Counted from the stretch's first letter, positions 1 through 13,025 are shown. The stretch is DNA of 64,000 nucleotides from Cyclospora cayetanensis (GCF_002999335.1 NW_020312535.1:124001-188000), one strand, 5' to 3'. Numbers and translations are program-made. The notes: generated by a model not told the origin, from the letters alone.

Positions 1-2440
1 AAAAAAAAGATTCAGACTACATTACAATCGGCGTGTAGCCGGTCATGCACACCTCTAACATCGTCAATGCTTCCTCCACTGTTTTCGCTTCACGCTTAAC
101 CGGTACTTTCATCGATTGCACTGTGGCAACTTGCAAGCGGCCACAGAGCCTCCCGCTAGGCCTTGCCTTTTTCAAATAGACTCTTGAAATCAAGTGACAC
201 AACCAGGTGTACAGATCCATATCCTGCTTCGGCCAGTAACCTAATCCCTCCGCTAATCACTGCACCATCAGTGTTGCACTGGGCCCACCAGTGAGGCCTT
301 GCTGCATTATTCTCTGCCATTGTATTAGCGCAGCCGTAGCATCCCACACCACTTTCTTTCCCTCGTCCGTAAGATTTTGATCACTCAAGGGCTTCTGCTT
401 GGTCCTGGCCTACTAGTATGACCGCGGTACGCAATTTTCTGCTATTGTAAGAACTCAAACGCAAGCCACATAGTGCTTGCCTCCTTAAGTAGCGCAGGCA
501 GAGGCAATGCAGGGGGGTCAACAGTTTTCTTCAGTGTGGCGGCGCCTTGCGAGAAAGTTGCGGGGTTTCCAGAATTTTTGTGCTTTTTGCACACTTTATT
601 CTGGTTTGATGCCCCTAGTGAAACTGGAAATTCTCTCTAGGGTATTCATAATAGACCCACTAGTTGGCGCGTCGCTGTCAGAAGCAAGGCCTACACCAGA
701 TTCTGAAGATAGAACAGTCTCACCCTCAGGTTAATACATTTGTTCAACAGGAGCAACAAGTTGGTCCTTGTTGGCAGTCTGTGAATGAACATCATCGGGA
801 ACAGTTGGCGTATCGGAAAATTGAACTGGAGTCTCCCGGAAATCAACAAGCATGCCGACGGCGTGCTTTCCTTGTACCGTTTCATTGATATTCTCTGGTT
901 TTCTGCCAGCTTCTTGTAAAGCTTTCTGCATATGATCTTTGCTGTAATCTATGATCTTTGCCGGTGTATTCAATTTAGCGAGAATCCGTTGCCTTTCAGT
1001 GACGTCAAAGTCTCCCATGAGGTCCACAGCCGGGGATTGTGCGTCACGTTTACGTCCTTGTGACAGAATAATCTTGCAGAGCTCATTCGCTTGTTGCACA
1101 AATGTGGAAACCCACTATGCAACCAGGCGAAGATATTGAAATCGAGGGTCCCTTTAAAGGCCTCCTCGGGCGCCAACACAATATCGCCGGCTGCCAGGGC
1201 TTCTGCAGCTGCCAGGGGTAGCAGTGTTCCTGAATGTAATGCGCTACCTCTTGCACCCAACAGGGCAACCTCCTAAAGATGTGTCAACTGATTTTTCATT
1301 CAATTGCGCTGTACTTTTATACGTTCTTTGGATGCCTGTGCGAGTGTTGTTTTGCCTGAGGAGGGCGCCTATGTGGGAACTCCTAATACAGGGGCACCAG
1401 GGGCACCCGAATCCCCTTCTTCAGCCGGCGGCACTCGGTTTCGGCTTCTGCGCCCGCTTTTATGGTGAGCGAAGTACTGTCTAAAAGCTAATATTGCCTT
1501 CAGCAGGCTGATAATGCTGTTATAGTGTGAGAGACCGGCTGCACTACTCTCAGCAGATGATATTCCGTATGCTTCAGTATCCGCAGCTCTAGTTGACGTT
1601 TACTCGGGTTCTCGAAGACGCTTTCGGATCCAAATACGTCATATTTATGCGCTACTAGTAACTCGCCAGTATACTGGGACTGGGGGCAGGCTGCGAAGGC
1701 CCCGTGACGCGATCCGTCGGCATTGAAGGCCCCTTAGGGCTCTCCGTTTGGTACGTGGAATCTGCGTGGCTTTGCAAAGTCCCGCCGAATCTCAAACGAT
1801 AAACCCCAAACACCCAACAGGCTCCCATTTATAAATCAGCAGGCATTTTGTGCCTCCTTTAAGCCATTAATTAGGCCCTCACGGTGGCCTGCGAGGCTCG
1901 TTGAATTCCAGACGCAGTTAGGGCTACCTGGAGACCCACTGTAACTGTCAACTGCCTCCCACCAGTCTGCACGCACCGCCGCTACATAAGCACAAACCTT
2001 ACCTAGGGGCAAAAAGTCGCTTGCGCTACTTCAAGTGCCCCCGGCAGCGCCCCCAAACAAGCTCTCCCTGTGAGAGCTGCTGCACCTAGCGCTTGCTCCC
2101 GCTAAAACTGGGCGTGCAGTGGCGTGGTCTGCGAATGCGTAGTCAGAGCGAATGTAACCGATGGATCTCAGAATGACAATGATGACTACTGATACAAACA
2201 GGATAACTACATTTGCCAAACAACAGCATTTTGATGGTGACTCTGGGGTGGGACAGCATAACGAGCAGCGTGGCTGCAGGCACGTAATTAAAGGGTGGCT
2301 GAATGCTAGCCGAGAAATGCTCTTCTGTTGGAGCAGCATGCAGACCAATTGGTTCCATCCGCTAGTCCTTCGGGAGATGCAGGACTGCATACGCCTTGTA
2401 TGCCACGAGCCTAATGTGGGAGCCTTAGGATCTGGCTGAG
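1..2440 (-). pseudogene. Broken copy (A) of coccidian membrane-protein gene
   Basis: This is a decayed paralogue of the gene at 10475-13025. It is recognisable in pieces on the minus strand. A segment at about 20-160 carries the same LCMTGYTP-like motif and the preceding helix. A segment at about 1130-1250 matches the ALHSG-LLP-VEALAA region. A segment at 2143-2360 keeps the transmembrane helix followed by the G(Y/F)IR-(D/E)YA motif. Stops and frameshifts separate these blocks, so no full protein can be made. The gene runs off the window start. It lies downstream (minus sense) of the spacer repeat and the integrase of copy A, the same layout as copy B. Homology is seen by direct comparison of the two translations; the function is unknown. 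Confidence 0.75.
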
Positions 2441-4430
2441 ACTGAGTTAGCCCACGAGCTAGCAGACAGAAAAGAAGAGGGTGCCAGGCAAGCAGCGCTT
2501 GTTCTTTGTAAACTGAACAGGATCTGCCACAAAACTACGTATGTGCAGAGCTAGCACAAACGGACACGTTTCATATATACATGAACGGTCATTTAAAAAC
2601 AGGCAGCACTTTGTGTCTGGTGCTATTGTTCACGCGTGGGGGAGATATTCGGACAGTATGTGAGCGCATGAACCTTTGCGTCTTTCTCCTGTAGTTTCGC
2701 TTTACTTTTGAAAGGCATGTTTTACGTATGGCATAAAGTGCAACGCGCGTCGCAATCCCAGGTCACTCTTAAGGGCGGCAATCCTGATCTGCAGGAATAT
2801 AGTGCAATATATTGGGCTCGGCAAGCAGGACGTGACGCACCCTCACGCGCAGGAAAGAAATGGATAGTCGAGGGTTACACTTACACTGCTTAGGCTGCTT
2901 CCTTGCTATTGCTCTGAGTGCATCACATGCACGTAATTTGCTTTTGTGCTAGATCCTTGACTACACTGCAGTCTGAAAGTCCCCCGGCATGAGCTGTAAT
3001 AATGTTTTCCAGCACTGACTGTTGCTTTGCGTGTTTGATTTGACGCCTCCAAGAAAAAAGAGTATGCACGGGATTGCTTTAATTAAAGCGGCATTTGTGA
3101 AGCGCGGTTGTGTGTTGCATCTGCGGAACTTGGAGGGATGTAGCCTCCCCTTATGTTGAGAGCTGCTGAACGCGAGCGCATGGGTAGGGATTATTGCTGA
3201 ACGGCGACACTCACAATGGAAAGGTTTCGATAAAAACCTTTTTGTCCTTAAGGCCTTATTTCCATGCATCTATGCATATTTCCCTTGCTGGGCCAACGAC
3301 TAGCATGATGGAGCCACTTCCGACGTAGGGGCAAAGCTGTATGGAGCTACACCAAGCGCTTCTCTTGGGCGACACCGACCCGCCAGGTTACCATATGCCT
3401 CCCTTTGTCCGCAACTGCACATATTATCTAGCGCACACGCACATCACTGAGCGTCTTCCTGTTTTGAGCTAACAAATATCTGCAACAAATAGGATCTGCC
3501 CACAGAAGATCACAAAGTGAATGCTTTGTAAACTCCGAGTCTAATATAATAAAAGTAGTACAGCTGACTCAGCTGCAGCAAAACTAGCTGAGTCCCTATA
3601 TCTTACCCTTTCAATTTCCAAGCACATGTCCTTGTGTTTCGTACCTGTACTTCGATAACTGCGTAGAGGAGAGCTGAAGAGCTCCCTACCTATCGCCACT
3701 TCTGAAGCATGCAACAATGCTATAGGAGTGCACATACGAGACCCAAAGTATGCACCAACCGCTCAAATGATCAAAAACGAAAGACACTCATGCCACCCAA
3801 GAACAAAGGTGGGACCAAACTAAACCGGCCGCGTCGGGGCAATGGCTCGCTTACATCGTAGCGCACAAATGTGTGAGCCGCCTGTTACGACAGAAGACAG
3901 GTGAAATGTGTGTGTAGTGGGGATCGAAACGAGTGATTGCTCAGTCAAGCTCCTGTTCTTTATAGAGCAATATATGTGTGTCAATAGAGCCGGTACATAT
4001 AGCACACTTAACTTCTAAACTCCAAGGGGTCATTAAGAAGAGTGCATGGACAACAAAGCTGCGAATGCCTGTGGGTACGTCTGTGTGCAAAGCGCACCTC
4101 AACAATCGTTTCTAGAAAGTGGAAGTCAATAGCCATGAATGATGGTAGTCACTTCGGCAGATCATGCGTCGGGAAAGGACGAGTATCAAGAACTGTGAGA
4201 GGTACCGTTCATGCTCACTAGAGGTGCGAACATCACATAGCCCCAATATCTTGCACAAGCAAGTACGCCCACAAAAACTCTTCCAGCATTCGCTAAAGCA
4301 GGTGTACTCGATCTAATGTCATTGGACAATTCCGTCTGTTGTGTCTTGGGCGCTCATTAGTACTAGATTCCAACAGTTCCACCACTCTTCGTTGATCGCC
4401 CGCCTCCATTCAGATCACCTGCCTGCGCAG
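2441..4430 (-). repeat. Spacer repeat, copy A (between integrase and membrane-protein relic)
   Basis: About 2 kb without a convincing ORF. It aligns by eye with 13050-15400, for example around 3210-3400 against 13760-13930, and 3890-4010 against 14860-15000. Related pieces occur at about 7680-8850, 18700-19300, 54910-55250 and 56160-56370. Because the block follows integrase in several independent copies, it is probably part of the repeated unit and not unique intergenic DNA. No LTR ends could be fixed by eye. Confidence 0.65.
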
Positions 4431-7060
4431 CAAAGTCCATGAATGGCTCGGGGCGCTTTCAAGGGTTTTGACAATGTCAGCGCTGCTAGTACTGTAGAAC
4501 ATTTATATTATAGGAAGCAGATGAAGAAGCAGCACTGCCCCGTACGTAAATGGCAATTGGCCCTAGCCAACTGTCCGCAAACGTCTTCGGCTGGTTTTAT
4601 TTCGATGCACATTATAAAGCCTGCCGATTCACCTGGACATAACATTTAAGCTTTAAAACATACGAAAACTTGGCTCATCATGATCCGATGCTTCGGTATC
4701 ATGAACTTTGCACATACATTCATGCGCACTAGGGAGCTGTTCCCTGATACCCTTCATCGCTCAATTCGGACCACCAGGTCCAACCTCGAATTCAATTAAA
4801 TTCTCCAGTGAAAACCAGTGATTCAGAAGAGAGAGAATTAGACGACTATGCTGTTGTATTATGGATCCGTTCGGCACAAGGAAGGACACCAAGTCAACCT
4901 ATCGGTTATTGTGAGCACAGATTCGCAAACAGTACAGGCGAGTGCAGGCATTAAGCTCTTTTGTCCATTTGAATCAGGGTGGTTTGGGGTGGGCATAACA
5001 TATTCATGGTATAGGCAGGGCATTGAGGCATGTCATAAGGCAAGAACGAGCTCCGAGTCCCGAGCCGTAACATTGCTACACAAGGAAGCTTCCAAGCATA
5101 TGTTCAGACTACCTGAGCGGCTTTCTGAGTCATGAATAAGCTGGAGCAAGGCAAAACTGCGCCATCATTTTTGAGTTGGTCGACAGCTACGTAAGTGTTG
5201 TCTGACCCATGGTCTCTGGAAGTACAACAATGACGTCCACAGACAGATCCACCCAAATTCTTTGAGGAAGCGGAGGCTCTGCAAAAGGACAAGTCTAGGA
5301 TTTTTGGATGGCTTGATGTATTGACACTCTGGGCATTACAATGTAAAACAATTTGCTGCAAAACGCATACCGTGCCATAGAGGGACTTCGAGAGCGTTCT
5401 CATTGTAGTGCGATTCCTACAGTGGCCGGAGAGTACATGATCATATGCTTCGATCAGAACAGCACTGCACGGCACAATCGAAACCTCACATGGCGAGTTT
5501 CCGCTTGTTTTAACCACTGTAAAGCACCCTTAACGTGATATCCTTTTGCTCTCTTGCGTACTCGATGTTGGGCTCAATAGCAGAACATCGATGTCAAACG
5601 CTAGAGACGCAGACCATTTTGATACGAATCGCTAAATCATAACAGCAAAGAGTGGCTGAGCTAAGCAACAGTCAATATATGAAGCACAGCAAGAACACGT
5701 TGACGACAATGGCGGCGATGCCCTCCATGTACTCTGCTTCGAAGTCGTGCTGCAGGAAACAGCCAAGCCACGGCGCAAATCCAAGATTATTGAAGTTCTG
5801 TCATCTCGTCAAAAGGTGCGTTCAAGACTGGTGTGCCGTCTTTACAATCAGTCGACTCCCGCGCAAGTAGTGCCGGCATCTTCCCACTCCCAGTCACACC
5901 GCCAAAAGTTCCTTTCCGCATTGGATACCCTTGCCCCGCGTCGCTGAAGCGATGAGCATAACAAGCACCCGTTTGTTGTTCTGAAAACCCCATGGCTTGT
6001 TGGGTGACTATGGCACTCACCGTTATGTGATCAGCACTGTTTTATACGAAGAACAGATCCTTCTTATCGAGCAGCGCAAGTACTGGAGATGCTGGAAGAC
6101 GGCTGATAAGCATCCTTGATGCTTCCGTGCAGGTCACAGACTGCAGTTGCTTACGTATATCAGTCAGAGGATAGCCGCTGCGAGCAAAAGCAGGAATGAG
6201 TCATCTGTTACAAGGGGCAAGTCTATGGACATAGCAACTTCGTTGCTGGTGCGTAGCAGTAAAGGTCAGGCTGTGGTCGCTCCATTTTTTCCCGCGTGGG
6301 TCCTCATTCCTGCAGTCTATGCCCCACGTGCTCCGAGAACAACTGTTCTCGTGAACAGCCAGTAGTTGGATACGTTCATAAATCATCGCCTGCCCTGCAC
6401 CAGCTAAAGTGCATACCGTTGGTTCTTTAGGTACTCTTGGACGTTTAGGCTTAGTGCAATGCCCCAGTGTTTGCAGACGGCCATTCCCTCTTTCTTGGGA
6501 GAAGCATATAATTCCCTGTTAACTTGCGGCTGCAGGTCGTCTGGGAAACCAAGAATTCCTAACGGTATACCATCCTACTCGTGTTTGTGCGTCGAGTGTG
6601 AAACGCCACTTTTTGCCTGCTCTCAGAATAAGTGAGATTTTGGAAGGTGTCCTTAGAATCAAATGTGAGATATACTACCAGTTCCTGTAGCGTGTTATAG
6701 TGATTCGTCAAGATCATGAGTGGAAACTTGTGCTTCACACTGATCTTGTTTACGGGCCCGAAGTCGACGCGTATGCGCCACCTTCCATCCTTTGCACCCA
6801 CGTCGAGTGATGCCCGAACACGCGGGTCTTTTCCTGCACTGTGCATTTTTGTACACCGTCACCAACTGGCGCTCTGTCTCCTAACAATGCTGTGGGGCCC
6901 ATTAGTGACGTGGAACGCAGCATGGCGCCAGCCCCAAGAATAACCCCAGGCGGTGTGTTGGTCGGCAAGCAGGTAGCCAGCTTGCTGGCAGCCCGTCATT
7001 GTTTAGCAATCCCGTGACATCTTCCTTGATGCTTGCCCATTTTCGCAGTATTTCGGCTAA
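4430..7060 (-). mobile_element. Degenerate Ty3/Gypsy-like pol, copy A
   Basis: Minus-strand order is reverse transcriptase, then integrase. At about 6970-7050 there is a region like the linker before RT. At 6559-6846 comes the RT fingers/palm, with KDGRWRIRVDF, then NKISVKHKFPL, then a TFDSKD region in place of the usual SKLDL. At about 6060-6130 there is an RNase H end resembling ...SRLP. At 5340-5460 lies the zinc-binding start of integrase (SGHCRNRTTMRTLSKSLYG, then paired Cys), and at 5110-5200 the integrase core VAVDQLK...LPC. Integrase C-terminal remnants continue to about 4850. Frames are interrupted throughout, so the copy is dead. Ty3/Gypsy elements are known from Eimeria genomes; the family assignment rests on the RT and integrase motifs. 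Confidence 0.8.
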
Positions 7061-7680
7061 ATGTTCAATCGCATTTCCTTATAAGGATACAGGTGAAGAA
7101 TCAGGGCAAATTAAAGCCTGCTTAAAACCTCTGACTGCACTGCTTAGCCGGGCTATATGAAGCCTCTGCCTAACCTTGGTGGGGCACTGAAACTACACTG
7201 CTCAGCATATATGGAATGAGTGCGCTGAGGAGAACAGAAAGTGGTTACCACTAGGTCACCCAAGGCATGTCTAGCAGTGGGTCCCGATGCACGAGTTCAA
7301 CATGGAGATTTTAGACCATTCTAATCGACCCAATTCTGTTTCGAGGTGGCACTTACTTGCTGTATTCTTGCCAACACTTGCATCATACCTCCCGTCTAAA
7401 AGTTCTAGTCATAGGGATTGCACTACGAGTAAACACATAGACTGAGCATGTAGACCACATCCTCGAATATCAGATTCCCTCTGCTCTGAGTGGAATGTAG
7501 CACTGAAAATTCTAAGCCATTCATGTGAACTTGTGTCGGCACAGAATTGACCCTTGGTGGGTTGTCAGACTGCGTCTGTATCGTTTGCACCCCCCTCACT
7601 CCACCTCAACATGCTAGAGGCTTTGCCTTCAAGAGCGTGTTGCAAGGAGCAACCGCTCTTTTTCGGAGGATATAAGGCGC
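7060..7680. other. No gene seen; probable upstream part of copy A
   Basis: No ORF, RNA gene or clear motif is visible. The position, upstream of the copy A reverse transcriptase in minus sense, is where gag and protease would be expected, but no CCHC knuckle or aspartic protease motif could be read. Confidence 0.4.
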
Positions 7681-8850
7681 AGTGCGTTTCCAATCGTCTG
7701 ATGAGACCGAATTTGGGACCTCCTTAAGGCTGTCATTCTTTTCTCGCCAACATTACCTAAGCAAAACATTCAGAAAGTCTTTAATCGGCTGCCAAAGCAC
7801 GCCGCTATGCCAGCTGCACAGCTGTGTTCACTTAAGCTTGTCGGTCGACCAGTGCCACCTCAGCAGGTGTTGCGCCAGCGTCAACATCCATCAGCGAGGG
7901 ATTGCTATCGTAGACTATTGCCAGCGAATGTCAAATTGTGAAAAATATCGGATAACGTATTCCAAAGGCAGCTGGTGCAGAGAAGCGTGACATTCCACTG
8001 CATCCACAGCGCGTGGATGAGCGGGGAAGAGCTGCATCTGACCATTCTGTATTACCAATTGTAACCCTCCATCGAAGGTCTCTTTGGACACCTAACCCCA
8101 GGGTCAGCACAAGCTTACTAGAGAGCAACTAACATTTTTATAAGCTGAGGCGTGCTATTGAGTTCGAAATGCTCCCGACATGATGGTAGATGGATTTGGG
8201 TAGGTGCGTGCTACTGCACCCTCCAAGTACTCCGAGCATCCACCGCTCGTTGCACATTGCATCTAGCACACACTCGCACATTGCGTCTTCTTGTATTGAG
8301 CGAAGAGTACACTGCACAAAATAAGGTATTCGAGCAACTAAAGCATATACGGAACTCCGCCAATTGTTTTCTTCAATTGAACTAGCGTGTTTAACAGTGC
8401 GTAAGTGTAGCTTCGCCCGCTACACAGTTGCTGTAGCATTCGACCCCATGGCGGCATCGGGACCCAACGAGGACAGCAAATGCATTTTATAGACATTGAC
8501 AAACTGTAATTACTAGAGGGCCACGATTCAAACCCTGTGTATTCTGCAATAGAACCACCTATCGAGCACCGCACCCAATGCATCATTTGGCTGGAGCACA
8601 ATGTACATTAGTCGCTTTCAATCCACTGGGAAAGCGTGCATACACAGCAGCACGCATGGTCCGCATATCCACACAAAGAAATGGTCTGAAGATACACCAA
8701 AGCTCAAAGAGATGGAAGTGCGAATACTCCTTTGCACTCCCATGAGGCCGACAACTAGCAGTTTATAAAATGCATGACTGAGGTGGCCTTGGAGTAACAA
8801 ACAGCCGGAGTCCATACAAAGATGCGAATCGGTTTAGGACACACCGAGCG
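7680..8850 (-). repeat. Spacer repeat, copy H
   Basis: The segment aligns with the spacer of copy B in the same orientation. The block CAGGGTCAGCACAAGCTT near 8099 matches 14244 and, more loosely, 56330. The following stretch, with a GGGTAGGTG-like motif, a GAGCA-rich part and a CACA-rich part ending in GAGCAACTAAA, matches about 14340-14460. No integrase or membrane-protein gene is attached, so this is a solitary fragment. Short ORFs inside it are not supported. Confidence 0.55.
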
Positions 8851-10470
8851 TTATGGAGAGAAGATAGTATTTCTAGGCCTAGGGATTGAGGCAACTCAGC
8901 ATTGAAGGCACAGAGCTAGATAGGCTAGAAAGGCAGGAATAACAGGACTAGAAGAAAACAGACATCAAGGGTGACAGAAAAGGGCAAGAAGCAGAGCGAG
9001 CATATGGCTATTAATGGCGCTGTTTGAAGAGACAAGGTTGTCAGGGCCAGATTCAGTAAAAAGACCAGACTGAGAGGCTGAGAATGAGAGCCACAGATAA
9101 AAAGTCGGCGAAGGGGCCAAGCACGCATCTGGAAAGTGGAGGAGGAGCAGGACAAGCCGCTTCGTGAACGTAGTGTACAAGCAGGGAGCCGTATCATTGG
9201 CGGAATTGAGAAAGGCGCTAGAGGATATGAGATTTCCAGCTCTTGAGGTATAATGGGTAACAAAAGGCGCTTCCAGAGGCAATTTAGGCTAGCCAAACGG
9301 ACAATCGTATAAGCAGCAAGTACATGAAAAAGAAATAGAGCCACGGGCCAAAAAACCCGCATTGTGGTGAGAAACAAACTGACGAGAGCGGGGCGACCAA
9401 GCAGGTGAACGAGTCCACGGAAATTGGAGGATATGTGAAGAATTAGATGAAGAAGCCAATGCCGAATGTGTGGAGCAGCTAGACACATGGGCGGATGAGC
9501 CGCCTAGAGACCCTGTCAGCGAATACAGCTTAGGAAACACCTATTAATATGGTCGCAAAGAGGATATCAAGGCCACGGAGTCCGGGACCAGTTGGAGCTA
9601 GAGGGACTCCCTAGGATGTGAAGGGGACCTAGTAATGCAGGCTTGCCATTGAATACGCAGGAAACCCTGATATCGATTAAATGCCGAGCATGCACTGCAG
9701 AGTCTGTAAACGGAGAAACAGTAACTCCACCTGAGAGCAGCAATCCGCTCCAGGCCAGAGCGATGCACACAATGGAAAATGAGAAACAACTTTTTATGTC
9801 TTCGCTGGGCAGCGTTGCTGTTAAGACTGCAGGCGCAGGCTGGTTTCTTCAATTTGACGCCGAACAGTGACATAGGGACTCGGCGGGGGTCCTATGTCGT
9901 AATAGACACTTGATTAGATATTTCTTGTGGCTCCTGCATAGCCCCACAGGCGGGTCATGCAAGCACAATTACACGCTGTACACTGCCGTAGGCACAAGTG
10001 GCCCCTTCTGATTTTCGTCGCGACCCTATAAAGGTCGGCAAAAGTACAGTGCCTAAGAGCCCAGGGATCCTTGAGCAAAGAGAACGGTGGCGTCGCTTGA
10101 GGCTTTTGCTTGAAACGGACTAAAAAGAACTGGGAGATGACATCTCGCGGAGACACTTTTATCATACACCACAGATGGCAGCACGACACTACTAACGCGA
10201 AATCCATAGAACCGTTGAAAAGCCTCGAGACCTCCCGCGATGCAATGTTGCCTCACACGGAACTTAGAAGCTTTATCAGACAGTACGCGAATACTCACCA
10301 AAGAGTACACACCAAGCCGCCGTATCGAAGAGCAGCATGCGGAGGGAAGACTCTGGGTCACAGAAACTACAGTGAACCACTTCGTTTAACAGGCTGCTTT
10401 AAATGACTCTTGCTTCACAGGTTCACTACCCAAGTGTCTGCTGCCTAAGCTTCCTCCACGTACTCTGGGC
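8850..10470. other. Purine-rich stretch without a supported gene
   Basis: The plus strand from about 8900 to 9640 is strongly purine-rich (AGAA and GAG runs). This leaves a Leu/Ser-rich open frame on the minus strand (8925-9488) and a shorter one in another frame; both look like composition artefacts. No motif was recognised on either strand. The end near 10000-10470 is the 3' side of the membrane-protein gene; no LTR terminus or polyadenylation pattern could be fixed. Confidence 0.4.
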
Positions 10471-10474
10471 AATT

Positions 10475-13025
10475 CTAAATCTTCAATTTTTCGATCATAG
10501 CCTTGATATCATCGGCTTTTTGAACGGCAATTTTCATTGATCCAGCTGCTGCATGCGAGCGCTTCGAAGCTTCCGTCTCTTTCCCCCCAACTGCCCCCAC
10601 GTCCTGTGTCTCCTCTAGACCTTCGCCCATTTTTAACATCATGAATGCATCTTCGACTAAGCCAATTAGTTCCTCTGTTTTTTCCTCAAGGTCCTGGAAG
10701 ACTGAGGCCACTTGCTTCTGAAGCACGTCCAGCGGAAGGTGGTCCTTCCGCAAGTAAGCTAGTCCTGCCGAGTGGACCCTCTGGCAACCATGTTCGATTA
10801 GAGACAATAAAACTCCGCGCTCCGCGACGTTTGGCGTGTACCCGGTCATGCACAACTGTAACATCTGCTTTGCTTCCTCTATTTCCTCTATTTCGGTGGT
10901 AATAGTTGTACTCAGCGACTTCACTATGGAAGCTTGCAGTTGGCCACAGAGCTTCCCGCAAGCCCTTCCCTCTTGTTCAAACAGCCTCCTGAAATCTTCT
11001 GGTACCAGCAGATTTGTGATTATACCTTGTCCTTCGGCAATTAGCTTTAATCCCTCCTCTAACCACCGCACCATTAATGGCAAACTGGCTCCTTCAGTGA
11101 GGCCTCTCTCCACAATGTCCTGCCAATGTATTATCTTTTCCGTAACATCCCACACCATCATCCTTCCCTCTAGTGTAGAACCCCGATCACCTGAGGGGTC
11201 TCGCCTAGGCATCGCTCTCGCAAGCCACCTCATGCTCCTTTTCTTAGGCGCAGGCAAAGGCGGTCCAGGAGTGTTATCGTGTTTCTTGCCGGCAGCCTTC
11301 GATGGACCGGTGGGGTGGCCGGACTTTCTGGAGCGCAGTCCACGACTCAGTGCGCCTCTGAGACACCGGCCAAACTTGCACAATCCGTCTACAGTAGCCA
11401 TATTACTCTCTTCAGATGAAGAGTCGCTGTCATGTGTCAGTCCTCCAACAGATTCAGGAGCCAAAGGCTGATCTTCAGGTTGCTTCGGTTTTCCAACAGT
11501 GTCAACAAGGTCCCCCGCTTGAGTCTCCTTCGCATGATCACCATCTGGAACGGTCGACCTGTCCGAGGATTGAGTCGGGGCTTCCTGGGAACCTTCACGT
11601 AGTCCAACTGCGTGCGTCTCATGTGCCGCTTTACTGGGGTCTTCTAAGTCTGCGAAAGCTTCGTCTACCGTCGCCCGAATTTTGTCCGCGCTTTGATCAA
11701 TGCGTTTTGCCTCATCGAATAATCCAGCAAGGAGTAGTTGCCTTTCAGTTCCGTCAAAGTCTTCAACCAGGTCCACAGCCCGGGCTTGGGTGTTGCTTTC
11801 AAGGCCTTGTGAACCAATAGTTTCACAGAGATCATCCGCCTCATGCACCAATGCGGACACCAACTCATTGACCAGGCTCCGATCTTGAGAATTCACCTTC
11901 CCTGTGAAGGCCTTCTTCGGCGCCAGCACAGCATCGCGAGCCGCCAGGGCTTCTACAGCTGGAATGGGTAGCAGGCTTCCTGAATGTAATGCACGAGCTC
12001 TTAAAACCAGCGCTGCAGCCGCTTGGGTGTGGCTCCACTGCCTCGCTGAAAGATCGCGCTCAACGTTCTCAAGCTCTGCCAGTGCCCGTGCCAATGCTGC
12101 TTTGTCTGAGGGCGCCACTGTGGGTGCCTCCGAGATAATAGCATCCGAATCCCCTGGCTTAGCCGGCGGGGCCTCTTTGGCGGCCTCTATACTCGCCGAT
12201 AAACTCTGAATCGAACTGCGTAAGTCCCGATATCGTGTCCAGGTAGTGTTGAGGGCTGCTCGAGCCTGAGAGACTGACTGTGCTTCCTCTCCCAGCAGAA
12301 TATGTATCGGTGGTGACACCGTTAGTATGTCCATTTGCCGTGTGATCAGAATCTCAGACACGCATCCAGAGCTCGATATGCGTCCTCGTTGTGCATCTGC
12401 TGACCTTCCAGTCTCCTTGAGACTATCCACCAGGCCCTCCGGGTGGCCTTCGTGGCTCGCAGTATCCGAGGCGCGTTCTGGAATTCCTGGAGGAGAGTCA
12501 GGAGGACTGGTGACTGGGTCCGAACCCTCTGCACCTACCGCCTCCCCATCTTCATGAGGGTTCTCAGGGGCCGTCAAGTCGCCCGCGTTGTTTGGAGAGT
12601 CCCTTGCAGCGCCCCCCCCCAAACAAGCGGCCATATCCCTCGCCCCCTCTCGCTAACACCCGGCTTGCAATGGCTTGACTTGCGACTGCGTACTCCAACC
12701 GAATAAAACCGACGCATTTCAGGATGACGGCGATGAGCGCTGCTATATACACGAAGACTGCAAGCTTCAAGTAAAGGCTTGCACCTTTGGGTTTACGGCG
12801 GGATGTCAAAGACGGAAGTGTGGTTGCAGAAACAGGTGTATCAGAGGGCTGCGGAAAGCTAGCCAAGGGATCGTCGTTGGCAGCAGTAGCATTCATCGCA
12901 GCTGGCTCCATCTTCCAGTTTTCTGGAAGACGTTGTGTGCCAAAAGCATTAATATCATGCGCCGGATGTGTGAGCCTAAAGAGCCTCGCTGGGACCGAGT
13001 CAGCCCGAGCTACTTCGAGTGACAA
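10475..13025 (-). CDS. Coccidian single-pass membrane protein, one frameshift at a homopolymer
   Basis: Two overlapping minus-strand frames form one protein of about 850 residues. The first frame (13025-12564) holds a 70-80 residue Ser/Thr/Pro-rich start, a basic SRRKPKG stretch, and one transmembrane helix at about residues 84-107 followed by GFIRLEYAVASQ. It then meets a run of nine C (12612-12620 on the plus strand). The second frame (12634-10475) continues with an acidic Pro/Glu-rich part, long Ala/Glu helices likely to form coiled coils, a basic Lys/Arg-rich middle, and a helical end with LCMTGYTPNV. One base fewer in the homopolymer would join the frames, and copy A has only five C there. 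The start could also be an internal Met near residue 39. No family was recognised. The gene sits downstream of the spacer repeat and integrase of copy B. Confidence 0.7.

Noticed and set aside
5787..6020. GVTGSGKMP as a Walker A (P-loop) ATPase motif
   Set aside because: The residue after GK is Met instead of Ser/Thr, there is no Walker B or other ATPase motif, and the block lies between RNase H and integrase of a retroelement.
8925..9540. Hydrophobic 187-codon and shorter minus-strand frames that look like a polytopic membrane protein
   Set aside because: The opposite strand is purine-rich, which by itself yields Leu/Phe/Ser-rich open frames; no start context, splice logic or conserved motif.
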